DNA of 64,000 nt, taken from NCBI GenBank assembly GCA_963674835.2, contig CAXXKC010000003.1, forward strand, positions 2,790,001-2,854,000, in the 5' to 3' direction. A program made the position numbers and the translations under genes. Source of the stretch: G963674835 sp963674835 (GTDB taxonomy: Bacteria > Planctomycetota > Planctomycetia > Pirellulales > Thermoguttaceae). Below, one piece after another: positions 47,112 through 56,569 of this stretch; the stretch's first letter is position 1, and each line of letters starts with the position of its first letter. The notes beneath the pieces were generated by a model that worked only from the letters and a program-made list of their open reading frames with translations, was not told where the DNA came from and made no database searches.

Positions 47112-48239
47112 GTGAGCCATCGCACCCCGATCGCGTTCATCGCTCTCCTGCTAGGCACCGTCCTGGTGCTCGGTCCTGGCTGCGCCCGCCAAACGCCTCA
47201 GAACGATGGCTCCAACCCCGCGGCCAGCCAAGAGCCGCATACCATCAAGCTGCTGAACGTCTCGTACGACCCGACCCGCGAGCTCTACACCGAGCTCAAC
47301 CCCGTCTTCGCCGAACACTGGAAGAAGACGACCGGCCAGACGCTCGATGCCCGACACACCCACGGCGGCTCCGGCAGCCAGGCCCGTGCCGTCATTGATG
47401 GGCTCGACGCCGATGTCGTCACCCTGGCCCTCGCACCCGACATCAACGCCATCGCCGAAAAGGCCGGCCTGCTGGCCAAGGACTGGCAGACTCGTTTGCC
47501 GCACAACAGCTCCCCCTACACGTCGACGATCATCCTCCTCGTGCGCAAGGGCAACCCCAAGGCAATCCACGACTGGAGCGACTTGACCAAGCCCGACGTC
47601 GAAATCATCACCCCCAACCCCAAGACCTCCGGCGGCGCTCGCTGGAACTATCTGGCCGCCTGGGGATACGCCCTGAAACGGGAACTCGGCAACCTCGACA
47701 AGCTCAAAGATCCGGCCGCCAAGGACGCCGTCGCCAAGGCCCAACAGAAGGCTCGTCAGTTCGTCGGTACCGTCTTCCATCACGACAAGCTCCCCACATT
47801 GGAGCCCGGCGCACGCGATGCCACGAACACCTTCGTCACTCGCAGACGGGGCGATGTCCTCCTCGCCTGGGAAAACGAAGCCCTCCTGCAGGTCAAGGAA
47901 ATAGGAACGGGGAAGTTTGAAATCATCGTCCCCTCCGTCAGCATCCTTGCCGAGCCGCCTGTGGCCATCGTCGATAAGGTCGTCGACAGGCACGGCACCC
48001 GCAAGGTAGCCCAGGCCTACCTCGAGTTCCTCTACTCGCCGACAGGCCAGGAGATTGCCGCCAAACACTTCTACCGGCCCTCTCTCCCCGAGGTCGCCGA
48101 GAAATACGCAACCCAGTTCCCCAAGGTCGAACTCTTCACCGTCGACGACGTCTTCGGCGGCTGGGAAAAAGCCCAGAAAGAGCATTTCGTCAACGGCGGC
48201 ACCTTCGACGACGCCTACAAAGGCACTCCGGCCAAGTAA
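47112..48239 (+). CDS. sbp: Sulfate/thiosulfate-binding lipoprotein
   Basis: A 375-residue extracytoplasmic solute-binding protein that delivers sulfate or thiosulfate to the transporter. A hydrophobic N terminus ends in LVLGPGC (Cys24), an imperfect lipobox. The binding-protein core has LLNVSYDPTRELYTELNPVF, HGGSGSQARAVIDGLDADVV and SPYTSTIILLVRKGNPKAIH, all typical of Sbp/CysP. GTG 47112 is chosen for its AGAAGGG site and because the hydrophobic segment follows directly; the open frame to 46884 has no family features. It is the first gene of the cysTWA-type operon. Confidence 0.92.
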   Translation: MSHRTPIAFIALLLGTVLVLGPGCARQTPQNDGSNPAASQEPHTIKLLNVSYDPTRELYTELNPVFAEHWKKTTGQTLDARHTHGGSGSQARAVIDGLDADVVTLALAPDINAIAEKAGLLAKDWQTRLPHNSSPYTSTIILLVRKGNPKAIHDWSDLTKPDVEIITPNPKTSGGARWNYLAAWGYALKRELGNLDKLKDPAAKDAVAKAQQKARQFVGTVFHHDKLPTLEPGARDATNTFVTRRRGDVLLAWENEALLQVKEIGTGKFEIIVPSVSILAEPPVAIVDKVVDRHGTRKVAQAYLEFLYSPTGQEIAAKHFYRPSLPEVAEKYATQFPKVELFTVDDVFGGWEKAQKEHFVNGGTFDDAYKGTPAK

Positions 48240-48313
48240 TCCAGGCATCCCGTCGAAACAACGGTTTCCTTTTCGTTCTGTCCGTTCATCCGACCTCCAA
48301 CGCGCCCCGTGCC

Positions 48314-49153
48314 ATGAAGTTCCAATTCCATCGCCGCAGTGTGCTGCCCGGGTTTGGCCTCACCATGGGCGTCACGCTCTTCTATCTCTGCCTCATCGTC
48401 CTCATCCCGTTGGCAGCGCTCGTACTGACATGCACCCGCATGACTTGGGGTCACTTCTGGGAAACGGTCACCGAACCCCGCGTGCTCGCCTCCTATCGGC
48501 TAAGCTTCCTGGCGGCGTTCGTCGGAGCCTCGATCAACGCTGTCTTCGGTTTCACCGTCGCCTGGGTCCTCGTCCGTTACCGCTTTGCAGGTCGCAAGCT
48601 GCTGGACGCCATCGTCGATCTCCCCTTCGCACTTCCGACCGCCGTGTCCGGCCTGGCGCTGATCTCCCTCTACGATGCAAACGGCTGGCTCGGCCGCTAC
48701 CTGGAACCGCTGGGAATTCACGTGTCGTGTACCTGGATCGGCGTCATCGTCGCGCTGACCTTCATCGGCCTCCCCTTCGTCGTTCGCACGCTCCAGCCCA
48801 CCTTGGAAGATCTCGACGCCGAGTTGGAAGAAGCCGCCGCCAGCCTGGGCGCGAGCCGCTGGCAAACGTTCCGCCGCGTCATCTTTCCCACGGTGCTCCC
48901 CGTCCTGCTCACCGGCTTCGCCATGGCTCTGGCCCGGGCCTTAGGCGAATACGGCTCGGTGATCTTCATCTCCGGCAGCTTGCCGATGAAGACCGAAATC
49001 GCCCCGCACCTCATCCGCATGAAGCTCGAAGAGTTCGACGATACCGGCGCCACGGCCATCGCTCTGGTAATGCTCGTGGCTTCCTTCACTCTGCTCCTTT
49101 TCATCAACCTGCTGCAGCGATGGAATCAGGGCCGGCAGTTGCAACTGCGATAG
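48314..49153 (+). CDS. cysT: Sulfate ABC transporter permease CysT
   Basis: A 279-residue inner-membrane permease with six helices. The EAA motif region reads EEAAASLGASRWQTFRRVIF, the site of contact with the ATPase. FTVAWVLVRYRFAGRKLLDA and DLPFALPTAVSGLALISLYD are typical of CysT. It forms the channel with CysW. The gene is 74 nt after sbp and 33 nt before cysW, as expected of one operon. Confidence 0.94.
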   Translation: MKFQFHRRSVLPGFGLTMGVTLFYLCLIVLIPLAALVLTCTRMTWGHFWETVTEPRVLASYRLSFLAAFVGASINAVFGFTVAWVLVRYRFAGRKLLDAIVDLPFALPTAVSGLALISLYDANGWLGRYLEPLGIHVSCTWIGVIVALTFIGLPFVVRTLQPTLEDLDAELEEAAASLGASRWQTFRRVIFPTVLPVLLTGFAMALARALGEYGSVIFISGSLPMKTEIAPHLIRMKLEEFDDTGATAIALVMLVASFTLLLFINLLQRWNQGRQLQLR

Positions 49154-49186
49154 CCGAGCGCCCCACGAATCCCCGAGAAACGTCTC

Positions 49187-50092
49187 ATGTCTAGTGCCGC
49201 GACGATGACGCCGAACACGTACGTTGCCCCGGTCCATGCCCGCACCAGCGAGAGCACGCCGACCCGCTGGTTGCTTATCACCATCAGCGTCGCGTTCATG
49301 AGCCTGTTCCTGCTCCTCCCCTTGGCCGCCGTCTTCGTCCAGGCGCTGGAACAGGGTTGGAAGATCTATCTCAAGTCCTTGTTCGATTCCGAAACGCTCT
49401 CCGCCATCCAACTCACGCTCATAACGGCCGCCATTTCGGTGCCGCTCAACGTAGTGTTCGGCGTGGCAGCCGCCTGGTGCATCGCCAAGTTCGACTTCCG
49501 TGGCAAGTCCCTCCTGATCACCCTGATCGACCTGCCGTTCGCCGTCTCGCCGGTCATCGCCGGGCTCGTCTTCGTCCTCCTCCTCGGACGCAGCAGCGCC
49601 CTCGGCCCCTGGCTGACCGATCACGGCGTCACCGTCCTCTTCGCCATCCCGGGCGTCATCCTCGCGACCACCTTTGTCACCTTCCCCTTCGTCGCCCGCG
49701 AACTCATCCCCCTCATGCAAGCCCAAGGCGCCGAAGAGGAGCTCGCCGCGCGCGTGCTGGGCGCCAACGGCTGGCAGATCTTCTGGCGAGTCACCCTTCC
49801 CAATATCAAATGGGGCCTGCTCTATGGCGTGATCCTCTGCAACGCCCGCGCCATGGGTGAGTTCGGCGCTGTGCTCGTCGTCTCCGGAAAAATCCGCGGC
49901 GAAACGGTCACCATGCCACTCCAGGTCGATATCCTCTACAACGAATACCACTCCTCCGCGGCCTTCGCCGTGGCTTCGCTCTTGGCCTGCCTGGCCATCG
50001 TCACCCTCGTCTTGAAAACACTCGTCGAGCGCAAGACGCTCCACTCGCTCTTGAAGCCCGACGAAGATCCCACGGAAAAGGTGTCTGCATGA
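49187..50092 (+). CDS. cysW: Sulfate ABC transporter permease CysW
   Basis: A 301-residue inner-membrane permease with six helices. The EAA-type loop EEELAARVLGANGWQIFWRV and FDFRGKSLLITLIDLPFAVS, with GVILCNARAMGEFGAVLVVS, are CysW-type. It partners with CysT. Its stop codon overlaps the CysA start (ATGA), so the ATPase is translated in step with it. Confidence 0.94.
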   Translation: MSSAATMTPNTYVAPVHARTSESTPTRWLLITISVAFMSLFLLLPLAAVFVQALEQGWKIYLKSLFDSETLSAIQLTLITAAISVPLNVVFGVAAAWCIAKFDFRGKSLLITLIDLPFAVSPVIAGLVFVLLLGRSSALGPWLTDHGVTVLFAIPGVILATTFVTFPFVARELIPLMQAQGAEEELAARVLGANGWQIFWRVTLPNIKWGLLYGVILCNARAMGEFGAVLVVSGKIRGETVTMPLQVDILYNEYHSSAAFAVASLLACLAIVTLVLKTLVERKTLHSLLKPDEDPTEKVSA

Positions 50093-51183
50093 GCATTGAA
50101 GTCCGCAATATCACCAAACGATTCGGCTCCTTCGTCGCCCTCAACGACATCAGCCTCAAGGTGCCCTCCGGCGAACTGGTGGCCCTCCTTGGCCCCTCCG
50201 GCTCCGGCAAGACGACCCTCCTGCGGATCATCGCCGGCCTCGAAGAACCCGACGCCGGCAGCGGGCCGATCTTCTTCGACGAAGAGGACGTCGCCGACCG
50301 CGGTGTCGGCGATCGCCGTGTCGGCTTCGTCTTCCAGCACTACGCCCTCTTCCGCCACATGAGCGTCTTCGAGAATATCGCCTTCGGCCTCCGCGTGCGC
50401 CCCCGCAAGCTCCGCCCCGCCGAGTTCGCCATCCGTCGCAAGGTCGTCGCGCTGCTCAAGCTCGTCCAATTGGAAAGCATGGCCGACCGCTATCCTCACC
50501 AGCTCTCCGGCGGCCAGCGCCAGCGCGTCGCCCTGGCCCGCGCGTTGGCCGTCGAGCCCCGCGTCCTCCTCCTCGACGAGCCGTTCGGCGCCCTCGACGC
50601 GAAGGTCCGCGTCGAGCTGCGCAAGTGGCTACGGCGACTCCACGACGAACTCCACGTCACCAGTGTCTTCGTCACCCACGACCAGGACGAAGCCCTCGAA
50701 GTGGCCGACTACGTCGCGGTCATGAATCAAGGCTGCATCGAACAGGTCGGCACCCCGAACGAAGTCTTCCACCGCCCCGCGTCCAGCTTCGTCATGAACT
50801 TCCTCGGTGCCGTGAACAACTTCCACGGACGCCTCGAACACGGCAAGGTCCTCTTCGGCAACATGGAGCTCGACGCCCCCGAACACCGCGACGGCCACGG
50901 CGAACCCGCCCTGATCTACATCCGCCCCCACGATCTCGATATCCAAAACGTCCCCAACGGCGCCCCCAGCTTCAAAGCCACCGTCCTGCGCATCCATTCG
51001 GCCGGCGCCAACGTCCGCCTCGAGCTTCTCGCCGCCTCCGGCGAGCCCCTCCAGGCCGAGATCTCCCATCAGCACTTCCAAACCCTCAGAATCATCCCCG
51101 GCGGCGAAGTCTACGTCGTCCCCCGCGCCATCCGCGTCTTCAACGACCCCCACACCTCCATCCCCCGCGCCGCCACCGCCTAG
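50089..51183 (+). CDS. cysA: Sulfate ABC transporter ATP-binding protein CysA
   Basis: A 364-residue ATPase that powers sulfate or thiosulfate import. Walker A is GPSGSGKT, the signature is LSGGQRQRVALARAL, Walker B is LLLDEP and the H-loop is VFVTHDQ. A C-terminal TOBE-like domain (residues 240-355) follows, as in CysA. Its ATG overlaps the CysW stop. It ends 14 nt before a short heptamer tandem repeat. Confidence 0.95.
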   Translation: MSIEVRNITKRFGSFVALNDISLKVPSGELVALLGPSGSGKTTLLRIIAGLEEPDAGSGPIFFDEEDVADRGVGDRRVGFVFQHYALFRHMSVFENIAFGLRVRPRKLRPAEFAIRRKVVALLKLVQLESMADRYPHQLSGGQRQRVALARALAVEPRVLLLDEPFGALDAKVRVELRKWLRRLHDELHVTSVFVTHDQDEALEVADYVAVMNQGCIEQVGTPNEVFHRPASSFVMNFLGAVNNFHGRLEHGKVLFGNMELDAPEHRDGHGEPALIYIRPHDLDIQNVPNGAPSFKATVLRIHSAGANVRLELLAASGEPLQAEISHQHFQTLRIIPGGEVYVVPRAIRVFNDPHTSIPRAATA

Positions 51184-51196
51184 AACGATTGGGAAG

Positions 51197-51220
51197 TGGC
51201 TGGTGGCTAGTGGATAGTGG
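51197..51220. repeat. Heptamer tandem repeat after cysA
   Basis: TGGCTGG-TGGCTAG-TGGATAG-TGG, about 3.4 units of a 7-bp repeat, directly after the transporter operon. Confidence 0.5.
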
Positions 51221-51227
51221 GCCGGGG

Positions 51228-51491
51228 CTACAAGCACATGATGAACAGCACGAAGACGGCAACTGACAACACTGCGACAGCCACAAGGCCCTTCGAGCAA
51301 CCGCGCGACCCGATCAACAATCCGAATCCGCTCAACCAGCCGAGAGCGGCAAGGGTAGCTACTACCGCCGGAACGGTGATCCGCTCGGCAGTAACATGAC
51401 TCACCCTTGACATGAACAAATACGAGAGCCCGAACAGGCAAAACGCGGCCGAGACGGACGAACAGTGGATAGACAGGAAAGTCCTGTTCAT
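51228..51491 (-). CDS. Small hypothetical membrane protein
   Basis: An 87-residue protein with three hydrophobic stretches (VSAAFCLFGLSYLFM, VPAVVATLAALGWLSGFGLL, GLVAVAVLSVAVFVLFIMCL). The fit to three membrane helices suggests real coding, but I do not recognise it. ATG 51491 is chosen over ATG 51515 because the protein then starts with MNRTFLSIH; neither start has a ribosome site. It is downstream of a decayed fragment on the same strand, so it may be a survivor of a broken locus. Confidence 0.45.
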   Translation of the reverse strand: MNRTFLSIHCSSVSAAFCLFGLSYLFMSRVSHVTAERITVPAVVATLAALGWLSGFGLLIGSRGCSKGLVAVAVLSVAVFVLFIMCL

Positions 51492-51558
51492 GTGTAGTAA
51501 CCGGCACTTGACCATTACAGCCGAAGGCTACACGCCCACTGTGAGCAAATCGCGTCGA

Positions 51559-51666
51559 TCAGTTCTTTTCCGCCCTCACATACATCTTGACCAGTGCCTC
51601 ATGGAAGTACGTGGCCACACGTTGTTTCACAACTCCCGATGGGGCTGCATGTGGTAGTGCTAGCAA
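51559..51666 (-). pseudogene. Possible C-terminal gene fragment beside IS630 remnant
   Basis: A 35-codon open frame, bounded by an in-frame stop upstream, reads VVKQRVATYFHEALVKMYVR near its end. This is plausible protein sequence, although the fragment is too short for confident assignment. It lies between the small membrane gene and the IS630 remnant and may be the tail of a gene cut by that insertion. Confidence 0.3.
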
Positions 51667-51724
51667 TCAACCAGACACAAGATGTTGTGGTGTTGTTCCC
51701 GCTCGGATAGTTATGAAACCAGTT

Positions 51725-52180
51725 CTAGTGCTCAGTCACTTTTTTTGGTTCAGGGTAGAGCTGTTTGAGCTTGGTACGTGCCTTTCGGGTGGTGAATTGC
51801 CAATGGACGGTGGCTTCGGCTGCGTTGCGATCGTGTTTCCATTTTGTGGTGCGAGCGGCGAGCGTGGTCATGTTGGCAATCCGACCGCTCAGGCATTGTC
51901 GGGTGAGAACGCTCAGTTCGATTTCGGCCATGTTGAGCCAACTGCCGTGCTTGGGCGTGTAATGGACCTCCAATCGTTTCGCAATCCGGCGCCGCCTCGT
52001 CAGGCGAAAACGCCTCATAGAGAGAGCCGATCGAATGCGTGTTCAGATTGTCCATCACCAGCACGAGCTTCCGTGCGTCAGGATACCATTCATCGACCAA
52101 TTCCCGGACGCGGTCAGCCCAATCGACACGCTTTCTCGAATCGGTCACCTTCACTGGCCGCGTTCCTGCTCGTCGCCCTA
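51725..52180 (-). mobile_element. IS630-family transposase remnant, 5'-truncated and frameshifted
   Basis: The 3' half of an IS630-type DDE transposase. The second catalytic Asp is in LVLVMDNLNTH and the final Glu in HGSWLNMAEIE. The first frame ends in LYEAFSPDEA and the second resumes as RRIAKRLEVHYTPKHG; one extra base near 51990-51992 separates them. The N-terminal third with the first Asp is missing. Transposition is therefore impossible. Terminal repeats were not both recognised; the 3' end lies near 51725 before AGTCACTTTTTTT. Confidence 0.8.
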
Positions 52181-52331
52181 CCGGCCCCAGCTGGAATTCT
52201 CGCCGCCGCCCCGCGCCCGGTCGAGTTTTGCACGTCGCGGCAACTCGGCGCCGCAGTGGAGCAGGCGAAGCGCTCGTCTTGGAAGTTGCGTCTGCTCGGC
52301 GCCGCGTGATCTTGCTCACTTCCAGCTCTTT

Positions 52332-54245
52332 TCAAGAGCCCGCCAGTGGCGGCAGCGGTCGCGGCACGTGCTGATATAGGGGCAGCTTCTCGCCTGTCGG
52401 TTCGAGCTTCAGGACGGTGTTGCCCAGCCAGTGAACGGTGATTGTGCGACCGGGCTCGCCGGGCGCGCCTTGGATGTGCTGTTTCTGCACAAAGGAAATC
52501 AGCGGGTAGATGACGGTCAGCTTGTCGCCTGAAGCGGCCGCAGGGAAGACTACATAGGAGCCCTTCCACTCGACTTCGACGGGCTTCCCATTGCGATAGG
52601 CCTTGATCTGCTCTTTCACGGCCCAGACGGGAGGACGGAAGTGAAAATCGGCCGCCGTTTTGACCGTGATATCGACGCGTCCCGTGTATGGCAGGAACGA
52701 TGTAATCTTCGCTTCCGGAGCATCGCGATCGAGGCTCATGTTCACATAGACTGCGGCACCGCGGCGCACGACCGTGTTGTTCCAAGCCGTGTGAATGGAA
52801 CGCATCCCTTCCGGTACGCAGCAGCCCATCATGTCCATCGTCGTATTCGCGTAGCAGCGGTCGTTGATGCCCATCGCGCCCTGGAAACCACCCTCGAACT
52901 CGCGGGCCATGGCCAGCCCCTTTTCCCCCTCCTCGCCCGGATGAAGCTTGCGATAGAGGTCTTCATAGTCTGGCGCGAGAAAGAACTGGGCCTCGCGGAT
53001 GTAGTTGCGCACGAACCGCTCGACCGTGTCCCAGTATTCCGGATATCCGCACTCGGCCATGCATGCTGCCATGCTGATCACGTCGGCCACAGCGCAAGTT
53101 TCCGACCGCTGCGGATAGGTCATCGATTCGGGAATCCAGCCGAAGTCGGTCCCGCGCGCGAGGAAGAAATCGAGGAGTCGTTTGCACCATGCCACCAACC
53201 GAGGCTCGTGGGTTAGCACGGCCACCTGGGCCATGCCCCAACCCTGATGACCTCGCATGTGGCTGTGGTGGTCGAAGGACCCGTCGGCGCGCACGCTCAG
53301 GTTGGTGTTCGCGGGGGCCGTAGGCCAAATGGCGATGCTGCTGGTCAGTTTGGCCTGGGCCTTCTGCTCGTCGGTAAGCTTGCTGGGATCTCGAAGAATC
53401 CAGTGTTCCCACTGTTCGGAGGCCATCTCGCCCTCGGTCACCGCCACGGCGAAGTCCAACGCCTCGCGATCCCCGAATGTGTGGGCATAGGTGGCGATCG
53501 CGATCAGCAGCATCGCGGGGCTGTACGGCGAGGCATCGGTAATCGCCCAACCGTGATCGTTCCAACAACTGTTGCCGCCCGCATAGTAGGCGCGGCCATC
53601 GCTCCAGTCGGCTCGCCGTCGCAGGGCCTCGAACATCTTACGGCACACGGGACGCAACGCCTCGTCCTTGCTTCGCCGGTAATCGTCGCAGAGGCTCACC
53701 AACAGCTTGCCCGTCGTCCAATGATTGGCCCAACTGCCCGGAAGTCGTGCGAACGCAGCGGTTGGAACCCAGCAGAGACCATCGGGATGCAGGTGTCCCA
53801 TGATCCTCTGCCGCACGCCCCTCGCCATCTCATCGGCGGAGGCATCTCCGCACATTTCCTTCATTCGGCTGAACTCCCAGTCCATCCGGTTTTCGGTGTC
53901 GCCGGCTGTTATGGTGTCGTGATCGGTCGGCCCAGGCGCTGGAGGATAGGCCAGCAGGCTGATCGAGAAACGGCATTCATAGCCCAGCGCCGGCCGCGGA
54001 TTCCTGCGCAGGGCCTCGAGCGCCCACCGCGCCATCGCCACCAGATCGATGTCGCGTTGCGAGGGCACAGGAACTGTGAGGTCGGCCTCCGGCATGTCGG
54101 CCTTGGTTTCGACCGACGTGATCTCTCCATGGAAGCTGGGCACGGGGCCGGCTGGGTTGTCGGCCGCCGAGAGCGACGGACCCGGCATGGTGAGCATGGT
54201 CAGTGTGCCCAGGAAGACGGCGGCAATACAAGGCTGGTTGCTCAT
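52332..54245 (-). CDS. Exported GH127-like (alpha/alpha)-toroid glycosidase-like protein
   Basis: A 637-residue exported protein. A signal peptide (residues 1-27) is followed by an alpha/alpha toroid with ALRRNPRPALGYECRFSISL, TTGKLLVSLCDDYRRSKDEA and AYYAGGNSCWNDHGWAITDA. The last 120 residues form beta domains (AVYVNMSLDRDAPEAKITSF, VDITVKTAADFHFRPPVWAV) like those after the GH127 barrel. GH127 includes beta-L-arabinofuranosidases, but the catalytic Cys and Glu were not assigned here. The gene ends 12 nt after the IS630 remnant edge region, so the remnant may lie just outside its 3' end. Confidence 0.75.
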   Translation of the reverse strand: MSNQPCIAAVFLGTLTMLTMPGPSLSAADNPAGPVPSFHGEITSVETKADMPEADLTVPVPSQRDIDLVAMARWALEALRRNPRPALGYECRFSISLLAYPPAPGPTDHDTITAGDTENRMDWEFSRMKEMCGDASADEMARGVRQRIMGHLHPDGLCWVPTAAFARLPGSWANHWTTGKLLVSLCDDYRRSKDEALRPVCRKMFEALRRRADWSDGRAYYAGGNSCWNDHGWAITDASPYSPAMLLIAIATYAHTFGDREALDFAVAVTEGEMASEQWEHWILRDPSKLTDEQKAQAKLTSSIAIWPTAPANTNLSVRADGSFDHHSHMRGHQGWGMAQVAVLTHEPRLVAWCKRLLDFFLARGTDFGWIPESMTYPQRSETCAVADVISMAACMAECGYPEYWDTVERFVRNYIREAQFFLAPDYEDLYRKLHPGEEGEKGLAMAREFEGGFQGAMGINDRCYANTTMDMMGCCVPEGMRSIHTAWNNTVVRRGAAVYVNMSLDRDAPEAKITSFLPYTGRVDITVKTAADFHFRPPVWAVKEQIKAYRNGKPVEVEWKGSYVVFPAAASGDKLTVIYPLISFVQKQHIQGAPGEPGRTITVHWLGNTVLKLEPTGEKLPLYQHVPRPLPPLAGS

Positions 54246-54490
54246 GGGGATCTCCGGGATGGCGTGGTGGGTGTGGGGCTGTGCTCGCGCGCGAGGGCGT
54301 AACGCACGGATATGGCGAGTCTACACCTCTACGAAGCCTGGCGGGATTGCAAAGGGGATTCCTTATATTGTGCGATCGTCATTTGTTCCTCGGCTCCAAA
54401 CCCCGAGAATAGCCCTTGATTGCTTGATCGGCAACCGTTTCTCGTCAGCAGAGCACTGGGCGCGATGGTTTCCGGCCTTTGCAGTTGCGC

Positions 54491-56569
54491 TCATTTCGTT
54501 GGCGCACTCGCGTCGACGGGGAACTCGATTCTTCCACCTTTCTGTGCGGAGATATGACGCGTGGCACCGTTGGGCAAATGGACGACGATCGTCTTGCAGT
54601 TTGCGGCCAGCGGCTTCACTTCAACTGTGGCGGTCTTGCCGTCCTTCGCAACCTGTACCGCCAAGTGCAGTGGGCCGAAAGTGCTGGCGATGCCATGCAG
54701 CTTGGTGACCATGCCCGGTCCGAGCCACTCCGCAGGCATGCCTTCGAGCAGATGCATTTCGTCGCCACGATCCAGCGCGAGTAGATGGACGGTGAGTCGG
54801 ATGAACTCGGCGCTAGCCCAGTTGTGCGGCATATCGCCCACCTTGCGGAAGTGTTCGCCCTTGAGGGATTGCTCCTCGCGCCAGTCGAGCATTGGGGCGG
54901 CGTGATTGGCGTAGGCGTAGAGGACCTCGGCCGCCTTGGGGCCGTTGCCCTGCCAGAGCCAGGCGTGGCCGTAGAACGAGGCGAAGTAGTTCCAAATGCC
55001 CGTCGCGTCCCAGCCGGTTCCGAAGACCAATCCTTCGCGTTCCGTGGCTTCGAGCATGGCCATGTTGCCGGCCACGAGAGGATCGTCCTTGGCGAAGATT
55101 TGGCCGGGATAGACGGCGTGGCAGAAGCCCCATTGCCCGCGCTGGGGTGATTCCTTGCCGCCTTGCTCGCCCATCAAGATGGGCAGATAGGCATTGCCAC
55201 GGGAGTCCTTGCTCATGTCGCGCGCCGCGGCCTTGCGAAAAGCCGCCAGGAAATCTGCGTATTCGTTCTCCCATGCGGCGGCCCCGTCGGTCCTGCCGAG
55301 CCAATGGGCGCCTTGCACGAATGCGCGAAGCCCGACCAGATTCCAGTACGGGTTGGTGTATTCGTCGTGGATGCCGCCGATGCCACCGTCGGTAAATCCG
55401 GCTGGTACCAATCCATCGTCGAGTGGTGACTCGTTCGAGAGCGTCGTTTGGCGAAGTGTCTTGATGTACTCGGCAATCTGCTCCAGCTTCGGCCACACCG
55501 AATGGAGCCATGCCTTGTCCTGCGTGAGACGTGCGTGACGTACACACGTCCAGAGCACAATGCCGTTTTCTTTGGAAAAATCCTTGATCACCTCGATGCG
55601 GCCGTCGGGCTTCTGGAAAGTCAACTCGTAGGCGACGCCGTTGCGTGCCTGGTCTCCAGCGCCGAGAATCGTCGCGGCCTCCAGCAGAAAGGCGCCGTCG
55701 ACGATCCAGAGACCGCGATAGCAGGTCGGCCCAACCTGGAACGCCGGCAGGCCCTTTTTGATCTCGCGGGCCTGCCATATATTGCGGATGGAGGAGTCGA
55801 CCAGGGCCTGAATCCCGGCATCCGGCACCTCGATACGGCTGAAGGGGAGAGCGACGGACTGCCAATAGGCAACGGCCGCCTCGCGAGCGGCCCGAGCATC
55901 CGCCACGGTTTTTGGCCAGTCGGCGATTCCCTCGCTGCCGCCGCTGACAATGCAGAAGGTCGCGGTCTCGTCCGGTTGGACCGTTAGTGTTTCCAACGGG
56001 ATCTGATTACCGTGCGCGGGCTCAATCATCTTCAGCGAAGAAATGACCGCCTCGCCATCGCCGACCCCAAGGCGTTCGTCTTGCTTCTGGAGGGCGAGCG
56101 TGGTGTCGACGATCAACTCCGGTCGCAGCGTGCGAGCCTTCTTGCCGGTGTTGGTCACGTGTACGAGCAGCATGTCAGCACGGGCAGTCGGTTTGGGCGG
56201 CGGCGACTTGGCAATGGCCACCGCTTCCTCGACGATGTTCAGGCCGTCGGCAGTTCGGTACGTCATCACGATCGGAACACGCGGCGAAAGGAGTTGCTGT
56301 TTCTGCCAGACGGCCGCTTCGACCACCTTGACGGAGACTCGCGTACCGAATTCGCGTCCGCCTTGTCCATAGTGATAGAGCAACTCGCCGCTCTGATCGA
56401 CCAACGTCTTCCGAGGATCGTCGGGAAAACAGATTGCCGTTTGCCACTGTGGCGGCGAATAGCGGAAGTCGACGATGTTCTTCTCGGCGGCAATGCCGGT
56501 GGACCCGGCAGGCACAGCGACGAGCAGGGTCAACATGAACACGAACACGCGATTGTTCTCGAATGACAT
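54491..56569 (-). CDS. Exported six-hairpin glycosidase-like protein
   Basis: A 692-residue exported protein. After a signal peptide (residues 1-28), a beta-sandwich domain (about 40-230) leads to an alpha/alpha barrel with DSSIRNIWQAREIKKGLPAF, TCYRGLWIVDGAFLLEAATI, WTCVRHARLTQDKAWLHSVW and GFTDGGIGGIHDEYTNPYWN. The C-terminal beta domain (FGPLHLAVQVAKDGKTATVE) is of the kind found after six-hairpin glycosidase barrels. The catalytic acid could be the Asp in GLWIVDGAFL, but this is a guess. ATG 56569 has AAAGGA about 10 nt upstream; TTG/ATG starts at 56608 are not used. It is 245 bp from the GH127-like gene, same strand. Confidence 0.75.
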   Translation of the reverse strand: MSFENNRVFVFMLTLLVAVPAGSTGIAAEKNIVDFRYSPPQWQTAICFPDDPRKTLVDQSGELLYHYGQGGREFGTRVSVKVVEAAVWQKQQLLSPRVPIVMTYRTADGLNIVEEAVAIAKSPPPKPTARADMLLVHVTNTGKKARTLRPELIVDTTLALQKQDERLGVGDGEAVISSLKMIEPAHGNQIPLETLTVQPDETATFCIVSGGSEGIADWPKTVADARAAREAAVAYWQSVALPFSRIEVPDAGIQALVDSSIRNIWQAREIKKGLPAFQVGPTCYRGLWIVDGAFLLEAATILGAGDQARNGVAYELTFQKPDGRIEVIKDFSKENGIVLWTCVRHARLTQDKAWLHSVWPKLEQIAEYIKTLRQTTLSNESPLDDGLVPAGFTDGGIGGIHDEYTNPYWNLVGLRAFVQGAHWLGRTDGAAAWENEYADFLAAFRKAAARDMSKDSRGNAYLPILMGEQGGKESPQRGQWGFCHAVYPGQIFAKDDPLVAGNMAMLEATEREGLVFGTGWDATGIWNYFASFYGHAWLWQGNGPKAAEVLYAYANHAAPMLDWREEQSLKGEHFRKVGDMPHNWASAEFIRLTVHLLALDRGDEMHLLEGMPAEWLGPGMVTKLHGIASTFGPLHLAVQVAKDGKTATVEVKPLAANCKTIVVHLPNGATRHISAQKGGRIEFPVDASAPTK

